Source of the DNA: Falsiroseomonas selenitidurans
GTDB taxonomy: Bacteria > Pseudomonadota > Alphaproteobacteria > Acetobacterales > Acetobacteraceae
Assembly: GCF_012103215.1 (NCBI RefSeq)
Contig: NZ_JAAVNE010000028.1
Location: 1 to 64,000, forward strand
Direction: 5' to 3'
DNA: 64,000 nucleotides
Shown: positions 46,086 through 55,292 of the stretch, in pieces
Layout of the letters: each line of letters starts with the position of its first letter
Position numbering within the stretch: position 1 is the first letter of the stretch
Position numbers and translations under genes: made by a program
Notes under the pieces: generated by a model
What the model saw: the letters and a program-made list of their open reading frames with translations, nothing else
Told to the model about the DNA's origin: nothing
Databases searched by the model: none

Positions 46086-49000
46086 ATGAACATTTCCGCG
46101 CCCTTCATCGCCCGGCCGATCGCCACCTCGCTGCTCGCCATCGCGGTGCTGCTGACCGGCCTCTACGGCTATCTCCGCCTGCCCGTCTCCTCCCTGCCGG
46201 AGGTGGATTTCCCCACCATCCAGGTCACCACGCAATTGCCCGGCGCCTCGCCGGACACGGTGGCGGTGCTGGTCACGGCCTCCCTCGAACGGCAATTGGC
46301 GCAGATCTCGGGGCTGGCGGAGATGGTCTCGGTCTCCGGCCCCTCGGTCAGCCGCATCACCCTGCAGTTCAACCTCGGCCGCGACATCGACGATGCGGCG
46401 CAGGACGTGCAGGCGGCGATCAACGCGGCGCGCGGCACCCTGCCCTCCTCCCTGCCCTACCCGCCAACCTATGCGAAGGTGAACCCGGCGGACCCGCCGA
46501 TCCTGACCCTGGCGCTGACCAGCGAGACGCTGCCGGTGGCCCGGCTTTCGGATATCGTCGACACGCTGCTGGCGCAGCGCCTGGCGCAGGTGGGCGGGGT
46601 GGGACGCGTCGGCGTGCAGGGCAACATGCGCCCGGCGGTCCGGCTGCAGGTGGACCCGCGGCGGCTGGCCGCCTACGGCATCGGGCTGGAGACGGTACGC
46701 ACCGCCGTCACCGCCGGCAACGTCGCCGGCGCCAAGGGCTCGGTCGATGGGCCGCAGCAGGCCTCCGCCGTCATGGCCAACGACCAGATCACCACGGTGC
46801 AGGGCTTCCAGGACCTCATCATCGCCTGGCGCGACGAAGCGCCGGTGCGGCTGCGCGACGTGGGCGTGGCGGTGGAGGATCTGGAGAACACGCTGACCGC
46901 GGCCTGGTACAACGGCCAGCCCGCCGTGCTGCTCGACGTGCAGCGCCAGCCGGGCGCCAACATCGTGCAGACGGTGGAGGCGCTGCGCGGCCAGCTGGAA
47001 GGGCTGCAACGCGCCCTGCCCGCCGGCGCGCAGCTTTCCGTGGTGGCGGACCGGACGGAGACGATCCGCGCCTCGGTGCACGAGGTGCAGTTCACCCTGG
47101 TGCTGTCCATCGTGCTGGTGGTGCTGGTGATCTTCCTGTTCCTGCGCACCCTCCGCGCCACGCTGGTGCCCGGCGTGGCCCTGCCGCTCTCCATCATCGG
47201 CACCTTCGGCGTGATGGCGCTGCTGGGCTATTCGATGGACAACCTCTCGCTGATGGCGCTGACCATCGCGACAGGCTTCGTGGTGGACGATGCGATCGTG
47301 ATGATCGAGAACATCGTCCGCCTGATCGAGGAGGGGAAGAAGCCGCTGCGCGCGGCCTATGAGGGGGCGAGGCAGATCGGCTTCACCATCGTCAGCCTCA
47401 CCGTCTCCCTGATTGCGGTGTTCATCCCGCTGCTGTTCATGGAAGGCGTGGTCGGCCGGCTGTTCCGCGAATTCGCCATGGTGCTGACGGTCTCCGTCCT
47501 GGTGTCCATGGTGGTGTCGCTGACACTGACGCCGATGATGTGCGGCCTGCTGCTGCGCGACCACGGCCAGGACCGCCCCGGCCGCATCTCCCAGCTGTTC
47601 GAGGCCGGGTTCGAGGCGCTGCGCCGGCTCTATGCCCGCACGCTGGACTGGGCCCTGGCGCGGGAGGCGCTGATGCTGGCGATCGCCGGCCTGACGCTGG
47701 CCGGCACCATCGCGCTGTATGTGGTGATGCCGAAGGGCTTCCTGCCGCTGCAGGACACCGGCCTCATCACCATCACGACGGAGGCGCCGCAGGACGTTTC
47801 CTTCGCCCGCATGTCCGCCCTGCAGCGCCAGGTGTCGGAGGTGGTGCGCCAGGACCCGGATGTGGTGTCCGTCACCTCGGTCGCCGGCGCCGGCACCGTG
47901 AACGCGGCGCAGAACTCCGGCCGGCTGACCGCGGTGCTGCGGCCGCGGGCGGAACGCGAGGACGATGTCGGCGCGGTGATGGCGCGGCTGGCGCCGCGGC
48001 TTGCCGCCATCCCCGGCGTCGAGACCTTCATGCAGCCGGTGCAGGACATCCAGATCGGCACCCGGCCCGGCGCCACGCAGTACCAGTACACGCTGATGGA
48101 CAGCGATGCGGCGACGCTGGGCGAATGGGCGCCGCGGCTGGTGGCGGCGCTGCGCCAGCGGCCGGAACTGGCCGATGTGAACAGCGACCAGCGGGAGGAC
48201 GGGCTGCGCGTGATGGTGCAGGTGGACCGGCTGCGCGCCGCCCGGCTGGGCGTGACGATGGAGGCGGTGGATGCCACGCTCTACAACGCCTTCGGCCAGC
48301 GGCAGATCTCCACCATCTACGCGCAGAACAACCAGTACCGCGTGGTGCTGGAAGCCGATCCGGCGCAGGCCGGCGACCCGGCGGCGATCGGCCTGCTGCG
48401 CGTGCCGGGCAGCAGCACGCAGCTCGGCGGCACCGCAACCGGCATCGCGCCGCAGATCCCGCTGGCGGAGATCGCCACCATCACCCGCGGCCGCGGGCCG
48501 CTGACCATCACCCGCGCGGACCAGTTCCCGGCCGTGACCATCGGCTTCAACCTCGCCCCCGGCACCTCGCTCGGCGCCGCGCTGGAGGCGATCCGGGAGA
48601 CGCGCGCCAGCCTCGGCCTGCCGGATTCGACGGCCGGGACCTTCGGCGGCGATGCGGCGGAATTCACCCGGTCGCTCGCCGGGCAGGGCTGGCTGATCCT
48701 GGCCGCCATCGTCGTCATCTACATCGTCCTGGGCGTGCTGTACGAAAGCGTCATCCACCCGATCACCATCCTCTCCACCCTGCCTTCCGCCGGCATCGGC
48801 GCGCTGCTGGGGCTGGCGCTGTTCGGGCTGGACCTGTCGGTGATCGGGCTGATCGGCATCGTGCTGCTGATGGGCATCGTGAAGAAGAACGCCATCATGA
48901 TGATCGATTTCGCGCTGGAGGCGCAGCGCGAACACGGCCTGGCCCCGCGCGATGCGATCCGCGAAGCCTGCCTGCTGCGCTTCCGCCCCATCATGATGAC

Positions 49001-49226
49001 CACCATGGCGGCCCTGCTGGGCGCCCTGCCGCTGGTGCTGGGCAGCGGCGCGGGCAGCGAATTGCGGCTGCCGCTCGGCGTGTCGGTCATCGGCGGGCTG
49101 CTGCTGAGCCAGGTCATCACGCTCTACACCACGCCGGTGATCTACCTGGCGATGGAGCGGATCCGGGGGGCGGCGCAGCGCTGGGCAGGCCGGGCGCCCG
49201 TGCCCCCGCCGGCGCCGGCGGAATAG
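46086..49226 (+). CDS. RND multidrug efflux permease (MdtB-like)
   Basis: A 1046-aa inner-membrane pump with 12 helices and two large periplasmic loops. It starts MNISAPFIARPIATSLLAIA, and the proton-relay pair is in ATGFVVDDAIVMIENIVRL (helix 4). Other marks are VRLQVDPRRLAAYGI, PKGFLPLQDTG and the helix-11 region VLLMGIVKKNAIMMIDFAL. It likely forms a heterotrimer with the second permease gene 4 bp downstream, as MdtB and MdtC do. Substrates are not predictable. Confidence 0.95.
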   Translation: MNISAPFIARPIATSLLAIAVLLTGLYGYLRLPVSSLPEVDFPTIQVTTQLPGASPDTVAVLVTASLERQLAQISGLAEMVSVSGPSVSRITLQFNLGRDIDDAAQDVQAAINAARGTLPSSLPYPPTYAKVNPADPPILTLALTSETLPVARLSDIVDTLLAQRLAQVGGVGRVGVQGNMRPAVRLQVDPRRLAAYGIGLETVRTAVTAGNVAGAKGSVDGPQQASAVMANDQITTVQGFQDLIIAWRDEAPVRLRDVGVAVEDLENTLTAAWYNGQPAVLLDVQRQPGANIVQTVEALRGQLEGLQRALPAGAQLSVVADRTETIRASVHEVQFTLVLSIVLVVLVIFLFLRTLRATLVPGVALPLSIIGTFGVMALLGYSMDNLSLMALTIATGFVVDDAIVMIENIVRLIEEGKKPLRAAYEGARQIGFTIVSLTVSLIAVFIPLLFMEGVVGRLFREFAMVLTVSVLVSMVVSLTLTPMMCGLLLRDHGQDRPGRISQLFEAGFEALRRLYARTLDWALAREALMLAIAGLTLAGTIALYVVMPKGFLPLQDTGLITITTEAPQDVSFARMSALQRQVSEVVRQDPDVVSVTSVAGAGTVNAAQNSGRLTAVLRPRAEREDDVGAVMARLAPRLAAIPGVETFMQPVQDIQIGTRPGATQYQYTLMDSDAATLGEWAPRLVAALRQRPELADVNSDQREDGLRVMVQVDRLRAARLGVTMEAVDATLYNAFGQRQISTIYAQNNQYRVVLEADPAQAGDPAAIGLLRVPGSSTQLGGTATGIAPQIPLAEIATITRGRGPLTITRADQFPAVTIGFNLAPGTSLGAALEAIRETRASLGLPDSTAGTFGGDAAEFTRSLAGQGWLILAAIVVIYIVLGVLYESVIHPITILSTLPSAGIGALLGLALFGLDLSVIGLIGIVLLMGIVKKNAIMMIDFALEAQREHGLAPRDAIREACLLRFRPIMMTTMAALLGALPLVLGSGAGSELRLPLGVSVIGGLLLSQVITLYTTPVIYLAMERIRGAAQRWAGRAPVPPPAPAE

Positions 49227-49230
49227 CGGC

Positions 49231-52200
49231 ATGTCGATCTCCGCCCCCTTCATCGCGCGGCCCATCGGCACCACGCTGCTGGCCATCGGCCTGGCCCTGG
49301 CCGGGCTGGTGGCCTATTTCGACCTGCCGGTGGCGCCGCTGCCGAAGGTGGATTTCCCGACCATCGCGGTGACGGCCAGCCAGCCCGGCGCCGACCCCGC
49401 CATCATGGCGGCCTCCGTCGCCGCACCGCTGGAGCGCAAGCTGGGCGAGATCCCCGGCATCAGCGAGATGACCTCCACCTCCTCGCTCGGCTCCACCCGC
49501 ATCATCGTGCAGTTCGAACTCTCCCGCTCCATCGAGAGCGCGGCACGGGACGTGCAGGCGGCGATCAACGCGGCGCAGGCGGATCTGCCCTCCGGCCTCA
49601 CCAGCCAGCCCAGCTTCCGCAAGCTGAACCCGGGCGATGCGCCGGTGCTGATCCTGGCGATGACGTCCGACACCGTCACCTCCGGCGAGATCTACGACGC
49701 GGCGGACAGCATCGTGGTGCCGCGCCTGTCGCAGGTGGATGGCACGGCGCAGGTGAACATCTCCGGCGCCGAGCAGCCGGCGATCCGTGTCGCGGTGAAC
49801 CCGGGCGCGGCGACGGCGGCCAATGTCTCGCTGGAGCAGATCCGCGCCGCCATCACCGGCGCCAACGTCACCCAGGCCACCGGGTTGATCGACGGGCCCG
49901 AGCAATCCGCCGCCATCGCGGTGAACGACCGGCTGGTGACGCCGGAGCAGTTCGGCGACATCGTGGTGCGCCAGGCGGATGGCGCCATCGTGCGCCTGTC
50001 CAGCCTGGCCCGGGTTTCCCAGGGGCCGCGGGACCGGCGGCAGGCGGGATCCTTCAACGGCCGCCCGGCCGTCATCCTCACCGTCTACAAGCAGGCCGAC
50101 GCCAATGTGCTGGAGGTGGTGGACGGCATCACCGCGCTGATCCCGCAACTGCAGCGCTGGATCCCTGCCGGCATCGACATCACCGTGATGCGCGACCGGT
50201 CGGAGACCATCCGCGCCAGCGTGGCGGAGGTGCAGCACGCGCTGCTGATCAGCATCGTGCTGGTGGTGCTGGTGGTGGCCATGTTCCTCCGCCGCAAATC
50301 CGCGGTGGTGGCCGCCGGCATCTCCGTGCCGCTGTCGCTGCTCGGCACGCTCGGCGTGATGTGGATGCTGGGCTACTCGCTGAACAACTTCTCGCTGATG
50401 GCGCTGACCATCTCGGTCGGCTTCGTGGTGGACGACGCCATCATCATGATCGAGAACATGGCCCGCCTGGTGGAACGCGGCATGAAGCCGCGCCAGGCGG
50501 CGCTGGAAGGCGCGCGGCAGATCGGCTTCACCGTGGTGTCGATGAGCATCTCGCTCATCGCCGTGTTCATCCCGCTGCTGTTCATGGGCGGGCTGGTCGG
50601 CCGGATGTTCTTCGAGTTTGCCGCGACGCTGTCGGTCGCCGTCGCCATCTCCGCGGTCATTTCCCTGACCGTCACGCCGATGGTCGCCGTCGCGCTCGGC
50701 AGCGCCGCGCCCCGCCCGCCCGGCCGGTTCGGCCGCGGGTTCGAGCGCGCGATGGATGCGCTGGTGGCGGGCTACATGCGCAGCCTGGCCGTGGTGCTGC
50801 GCTGGCGTCGCCTGACCGTGGTCTTCACCCTCGGCCTCGTGGTGCTGACCGTCTGGCTCTACATGCAGGTGCCCAAGGCCTTCTTCCCGGAACAGGACAC
50901 CAACCTGCTGTTCGGCGCCGCCGTGGCGCAGCCCGATACCTCCTTCCAGGCGATGGTCGGCTACCAGGAGCAGGTGGTGGAGATCATCCGCGCCGATCCG
51001 GCGGTGGAAAGCATCTCCGCCTCCGTCGGCGGCGGCGGCTTCTTCGGCTCCTCCTCCAACATCCGGCTGCAGATCGGGCTGAAGCCGCGCGCGGCACGCG
51101 GCGGGCTGACCGCGGTGCAGGTGATCACACGGCTGCGCGCGCCGCTTTCGCGCGTCACCGGCGTGCAGACCTTCATGCGGCCGCAGGCGGACATCAATGT
51201 CGGCGGGCGGCAGGGCAATGCCTCCTACCAGTATGTGCTGCTGACCCCGGACCTCGAGGAGCTGGGCATCTGGAGCGACCGGCTGGTGCAGCAATTGCGC
51301 AGCCTGCCGCAGGTGGTGGACGTGTCCTCGGACCAGGAACGCACCGGGCTGATCTCCCGCCTCGTCATCGACCGCGACGCGGCGGCGCGGCTCGGGGTGT
51401 CCATCTCCGCCCTGGGTGGCGCGCTGAACAACGCCTTCGCGCAGCGCCAGGTCTCCACCATCTACCGCACCCGCAACCAGTACCGCGTGGTGCTGGAGAT
51501 CGACCCGCTGCTGACGCAGGATCCGGGGCAGCTGCAGGACATCTTCGTCCCCGGCCGCGACGGGCCGGTGCCGCTGGGCGCGCTGGTGCGGCTGGAACGC
51601 AGCGTGGCACCGCGCTCGATCACCCATCAGGGGCTGTTCCCGGCCGCCAGCATCAGCTTCTCGCTGGCCGAGGGGGTGGAACTGGGGGCGGCGACGCGGC
51701 TGGTGGAGCAGGCGGCGCTCGATATCCAGATGCCGCCCGGCATCCGCGGCGAATTCGCCGGCAATGCCCGCACCTTCCAGAGCTTCCTCAGCGGCCTGCC
51801 GCTGCTGATCCTGGCGGCGCTGGTCACCATCTACATCGTGCTGGGCGTGCTGTACGAAAGCCTGATCCACCCGCTGACCATCCTGTCCACCCTGCCCACG
51901 GCGGGGATCGGCGCGCTGCTGGCACTGCTGGCCACCGGCACCCCCTTCAGCGTGATCGCGATGATCGGCGTGATCCTGCTGATGGGCATCGTGAAGAAGA
52001 ACGCCATCATGATGGTGGATTTCGCCCTGGCGCATGAACGCGAAGGCGGCGCGGGCGGCATGGTGGCGATCCTGGAAGCCTGCCGCGAACGCTTCCGCCC
52101 CATCCTGATGACCACCCTGGCCGCGCTGTTCGGCGCCGTGCCGCTGGCCATCGCCACCGGGCCGGGGGCGGAACTGCGCCAGCCGCTGGGCATCACCATC

Positions 52201-52323
52201 ATCGGCGGGCTGGTGCTGTCCCAACTGCTGACTCTGTATACCACGCCGGCGGTCTACCTGGCGCTGGAACGGCTGGCGACGCCGCGCCGGGCCCGGCTGC
52301 CGGTGGCGCCCGCGCCGGCCTGA
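49231..52323 (+). CDS. RND multidrug efflux permease (MdtC-like)
   Basis: A 1030-aa RND permease similar in layout to the preceding one: MSISAPFIARPIGTTLLAIG, helix-4 Asp pair in SVGFVVDDAIIMIENMARL, PKAFFPEQDTN, and ILLMGIVKKNAIMMVDFALAHERE. The two permeases have diverged enough to be separate subunits rather than a recent duplication. It closes the efflux operon; a PadR gene starts 53 bp later on the same strand. Confidence 0.95.
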   Translation: MSISAPFIARPIGTTLLAIGLALAGLVAYFDLPVAPLPKVDFPTIAVTASQPGADPAIMAASVAAPLERKLGEIPGISEMTSTSSLGSTRIIVQFELSRSIESAARDVQAAINAAQADLPSGLTSQPSFRKLNPGDAPVLILAMTSDTVTSGEIYDAADSIVVPRLSQVDGTAQVNISGAEQPAIRVAVNPGAATAANVSLEQIRAAITGANVTQATGLIDGPEQSAAIAVNDRLVTPEQFGDIVVRQADGAIVRLSSLARVSQGPRDRRQAGSFNGRPAVILTVYKQADANVLEVVDGITALIPQLQRWIPAGIDITVMRDRSETIRASVAEVQHALLISIVLVVLVVAMFLRRKSAVVAAGISVPLSLLGTLGVMWMLGYSLNNFSLMALTISVGFVVDDAIIMIENMARLVERGMKPRQAALEGARQIGFTVVSMSISLIAVFIPLLFMGGLVGRMFFEFAATLSVAVAISAVISLTVTPMVAVALGSAAPRPPGRFGRGFERAMDALVAGYMRSLAVVLRWRRLTVVFTLGLVVLTVWLYMQVPKAFFPEQDTNLLFGAAVAQPDTSFQAMVGYQEQVVEIIRADPAVESISASVGGGGFFGSSSNIRLQIGLKPRAARGGLTAVQVITRLRAPLSRVTGVQTFMRPQADINVGGRQGNASYQYVLLTPDLEELGIWSDRLVQQLRSLPQVVDVSSDQERTGLISRLVIDRDAAARLGVSISALGGALNNAFAQRQVSTIYRTRNQYRVVLEIDPLLTQDPGQLQDIFVPGRDGPVPLGALVRLERSVAPRSITHQGLFPAASISFSLAEGVELGAATRLVEQAALDIQMPPGIRGEFAGNARTFQSFLSGLPLLILAALVTIYIVLGVLYESLIHPLTILSTLPTAGIGALLALLATGTPFSVIAMIGVILLMGIVKKNAIMMVDFALAHEREGGAGGMVAILEACRERFRPILMTTLAALFGAVPLAIATGPGAELRQPLGITIIGGLVLSQLLTLYTTPAVYLALERLATPRRARLPVAPAPA

Positions 52324-52329
52324 GGTACT

Positions 52330-52366
52330 GCATCGGGGGTTGATGCCTTGAGCCTTGCGGTATTAG
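52330..52366 (+). promoter_or_regulatory. Possible promoter/operator before the PadR gene
   Basis: GCATC (52330-52334) and GATGC (52342-52346) form a small inverted repeat overlapping a TTGATG -35-like element (52340-52345). A TATTAG (52361-52366) follows 15 bp later as a possible -10. The implied start would be within a few bases of the PadR ATG (52377), i.e. a very short leader. The TTGATG/TATTAG pair stands out from the GC-rich background but is not a strong match. Confidence 0.3.
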
Positions 52367-52376
52367 ACTGCGGGGC

Positions 52377-52778
52377 ATGGAACACCCCCCCCGCGCGGCC
52401 CCGCCGCGCATCGACTACGGCGCCCGGGATTATTGGGCGGGCACCATCAAGATGGGCCTGTCCAAATTCTTCATCCTGCGCGTCCTGCATGACGAGGCGC
52501 TGCATGGCTACGAGATCGCGCGCCGCGTCGCCCGCGTCACCGGCGGCTGCTGTTCCCCCAGCGAGGGCACCATCTACCCGGTGCTGCGTGATTTCGAGGC
52601 CGGCGGCTTCGTCACCGGCCAGGATGCGCTGGTGCAGGGGCGCACGCGCCGGGTCTATGCCCTGACACCCGCCGGCCGCGCCGCCTTCGCCGTGGCGCTG
52701 GAGGCCTGGATGGAAGCGACCACCGCGCTGGCCGATACCGGCCGCGCCTTTGGCTGTGGAAAGGACGATCCCGCATGA
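52377..52778 (+). CDS. PadR-family transcriptional regulator with a Cys pair
   Basis: A 133-aa winged-helix regulator: KMGLSKFFILRVLHDEALHGYEIARRVARVT, then GGCCSPSEGTIYPVLRDFEAGGFVTGQ, and a wing with RTRRVYALTPAGRAAF. The Cys-Cys pair just before the recognition segment (residues about 58-59) and another Cys near the C terminus (FGCGKDD) are unusual for PadR and may sense thiol-binding metals or metalloids. The stop overlaps the flavoprotein gene start by 4 bp, so it heads a coupled four-gene cluster. Confidence 0.87.
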   Translation: MEHPPRAAPPRIDYGARDYWAGTIKMGLSKFFILRVLHDEALHGYEIARRVARVTGGCCSPSEGTIYPVLRDFEAGGFVTGQDALVQGRTRRVYALTPAGRAAFAVALEAWMEATTALADTGRAFGCGKDDPA

Positions 52779-54112
52779 CCCTGCCCGTCGCCATCATCGG
52801 CGCCGGCCCCATCGGGCTGGCCGCCGCCGCGCATCTCCGCGCCCGCGGGCAGGAAGCGGTGGTGCTGGAAGCCGGGCCGCGCATTGCCGCCGCCATGCGG
52901 GAATGGGGCCATGTGCGGCTGTTCTCCCCCTGGCGCTACAACACGGATGCCGCGGCGCGCGGCCTGCTGGAAGCCGGCGGCTGGACGGCGCCGGACCCCG
53001 AGACCTTCCCCACCGGGGCGGAGATGGTCGCGCAATACCTGGAGCCGCTGGCCGAGGCGCTGGGCCCGGTGGTGCGCACCGGCGCGCGCGTGCTCGGCGT
53101 GGCGCGGCGCGACCATGGCCGGCTGCGCGATGCGGCGGATCGTGCCGCCCTGCCGCTGATGCTGCACCTGGCCACCGCACGGGGCGAGGCGGTGCTGGCC
53201 GCGCGGGCGGTGCTGGACTGTTCCGGCACCTGGTCCCGCCCCAACCCCGCCGGCGCGCATGGCATGCCGGCGCCGGGCGAGGCGGCGCACGCCGCGCGCA
53301 TCGCCACCGGCATCCCGGATGTGCTGGGCGCGGCGCGGGCCGCCCATGCCGGCCGCACCACGCTGGTGCTCGGCGGCGGCCATTCGGCCATGAACGCGGT
53401 GCTGGATCTGGTGGCACTGGCGCGGCAGGCACCGGGCACGCGCATCCTCTGGGCGATGCGCCGGGCACCGGATGCGATCAGCTTCGGCGGCGGCGCGGCG
53501 GATGGGCTGGCGGCGCGCGGCGCGCTGGGGGCGGAGGCGCGGGCGCTGGTGGAAGCCGGCGCCGTCAGCCTCATCGCCCCCTTCCTGCTCGACGGCATCT
53601 CGGAGGAGGCGGGTGCGCTGGCGATCCAGGGCCGGCAGGGGGAGGAAACGGTCACGCTGCGCGCCGACCGCCTGGTCACCGCCACCGGCTTCCGCCCGGA
53701 CCTGTCCTTCCTGGGGGAGGTGCGGCTGGCCTTGGACCCGGCGGTGGAGGCAACCCCCGCCCTGGCGCCGCTGATCGACCCCAACCTGCACAGCTGCGGC
53801 ACCGTACGCCCGCATGGCGAGGCCGAGTTGCGGCATCCGGAGCCCGGCTTCTGGATCGCCGGCATGAAGAGCTACGGCCGCGCGCCCACCTTCCTGCTGG
53901 CCACGGGGCATGAGCAGGTGCGCAGCATCGCCGCGCATCTGGCCGGCGACCTGGCCGCGGCACGGCGGGTGGAACTGGTGCTGCCGGAAACCGGCGTCTG
54001 CCGCACCGACACCGCGGCCGCCGCCTGCTGCACCCCGGTGACGCCGCAGGGTGCCTGCTGCGCGCCGAAGCCCGCCCTGGCCGCCACCGCCCCCTGCTGC
54101 GGCACGCCGTGA
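52775..54112 (+). CDS. FAD/NAD(P)-dependent oxidoreductase with Cys-rich C-terminal tail
   Basis: A 445-aa flavoprotein with VAIIGAGPIGLAAAAHLRARG (FAD site), a second nucleotide-binding GGGHSAMNAVLDLVA, and LVTATGFRPDLSFLG late in the chain. The last 40 residues hold seven Cys: one after LPETGV and three Cys-Cys pairs separated by Pro/Ala-rich sequence. Such tails bind soft metals; flavoproteins with an LPETGVC tail often lie near arsenic-resistance genes (recollection, not searched). It is coupled to PadR upstream and to the MFS gene downstream (GTGA overlap). Confidence 0.8.
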   Translation: MTLPVAIIGAGPIGLAAAAHLRARGQEAVVLEAGPRIAAAMREWGHVRLFSPWRYNTDAAARGLLEAGGWTAPDPETFPTGAEMVAQYLEPLAEALGPVVRTGARVLGVARRDHGRLRDAADRAALPLMLHLATARGEAVLAARAVLDCSGTWSRPNPAGAHGMPAPGEAAHAARIATGIPDVLGAARAAHAGRTTLVLGGGHSAMNAVLDLVALARQAPGTRILWAMRRAPDAISFGGGAADGLAARGALGAEARALVEAGAVSLIAPFLLDGISEEAGALAIQGRQGEETVTLRADRLVTATGFRPDLSFLGEVRLALDPAVEATPALAPLIDPNLHSCGTVRPHGEAELRHPEPGFWIAGMKSYGRAPTFLLATGHEQVRSIAAHLAGDLAAARRVELVLPETGVCRTDTAAAACCTPVTPQGACCAPKPALAATAPCCGTP

Positions 54113-55290
54113 ACGAGCCTGCCCCGGCGGGGTCGCGCCGCGTCGTCATCGCGCTGGGCTCGGCGCAGACCCTGGCCTGGGGGTCCTCCTACTACCTGCC
54201 GGCGATCCTGGCGGTGCCGATGGCGGACAGCTTCGGCATCCCTTCCTCCTGGGTCTTCGGCGCCTTCTCCGCCAGCCTGATCCTCTCCGCGCTCGTCGCC
54301 CCGGCGGTGGGCCGGGCCATCGATGTGCGCGGCGGCCGCGGCGTGCTGGCGCTGTCCAACCTGGTCTTCGCCGCGGGGCTGGCGGGGCTGGCGCTGGCGC
54401 CCGGCTTCTGGTGGCTGGCGGCGGCCTGGCTGGTGATGGGGCTGGCCATGTCGCTCGGCCTCTACGATGCCGCCTTCGCCACCCTGGCCGGGCTGTATGG
54501 CCGCGCCGCGCGGGCGCCGATCACCGGCATCACGCTGATCGCCGGCTTCGCCTCCACCGTCGCCTGGCCGGTCTCCGCCCTGCTGGAGGAAGGCTTCGGC
54601 TGGCGCGGCACCTGCCTCGCCTGGGCCGGGCTGCACCTGCTGCTGGGCCTGCCGCTGAACCGGCTGCTGGTGCCGCCGGCGCCGCCGCCGGAACGCCACG
54701 CCGCGGCGGCGGCGGAAGCCGGGCCGCCGCCCTCGCGCCTGGCCATGCCGCTGCTGGCCTTCGTCTTCGCCGCGACCTGGTTCATTGCCGGCGCCATGGC
54801 GGCGCACCTGCCCACGCTGCTGCAGGCGGCCGGCGCCACCAGCGCCGCGGCGGTGGCGGCGGGGGCGCTGATCGGCCCGGCGCAGGTGGCGGCGCGCGTC
54901 GCCGAATTCGGCCTGCTGCGGCGCTTCCACCCGCTGGTGTCCGCCCGCCTGGCCGCGCTCGGCCATCCGCTGGGGGCGCTGGTGCTGGCCGTGTTCGGCG
55001 GGCCGGCGGCGGCGGCCTTCGCGGTGCTGCACGGCATGGGCAATGGCGTGATGACCATCGCCAAGGGCACGCTGCCGCTCGCCGTCTTCGGTCCCGGCGG
55101 CTATGGCGCGCGGCAGGGCCTGCTCGGCGCCCCGGCACGGCTGCTGCAGTCCGGCGCGCCCTTCCTGTTCGGCCTGCTGCTGGAAGCCGGCGGCGTCGGC
55201 GCCGCGCTGCTGCTGACCGGCGGGCTCTCGGTCGCCGCCTGCCTGGCGCTGCTGCTGCTGCAGGCCGCGCCGGCCACGCCCCGGGCGTGA
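54109..55290 (+). CDS. MFS transporter in the PadR cluster
   Basis: A 393-aa protein with about 12 predicted helices. The first begins ALGSAQTLAWGSSYYLPAILAVPMA, and an MFS-like loop with Gly/Arg (GRAIDVRGGRGVLALS) lies between helices 2 and 3. The start is GTG overlapping the previous stop by 4 bp. It probably exports the compound processed by the two flavoproteins; the direction and substrate are inferred from context only. Confidence 0.82.
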   Translation: MNEPAPAGSRRVVIALGSAQTLAWGSSYYLPAILAVPMADSFGIPSSWVFGAFSASLILSALVAPAVGRAIDVRGGRGVLALSNLVFAAGLAGLALAPGFWWLAAAWLVMGLAMSLGLYDAAFATLAGLYGRAARAPITGITLIAGFASTVAWPVSALLEEGFGWRGTCLAWAGLHLLLGLPLNRLLVPPAPPPERHAAAAAEAGPPPSRLAMPLLAFVFAATWFIAGAMAAHLPTLLQAAGATSAAAVAAGALIGPAQVAARVAEFGLLRRFHPLVSARLAALGHPLGALVLAVFGGPAAAAFAVLHGMGNGVMTIAKGTLPLAVFGPGGYGARQGLLGAPARLLQSGAPFLFGLLLEAGGVGAALLLTGGLSVAACLALLLLQAAPATPRA

Positions 55291-55292
55291 CC

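Noticed and set aside
44424-49286. A 1620-aa minus-strand open frame across the RND operon
   Set aside because: Low-complexity Arg/Gln/His sequence antisense to well-supported efflux genes; same GC-bias effect. The same applies to 49117-52224 (minus).
46086-52323. The two RND permeases as a recent gene duplication
   Set aside because: They share only family motifs and differ widely elsewhere; this is the old MdtB/MdtC-type subunit split.
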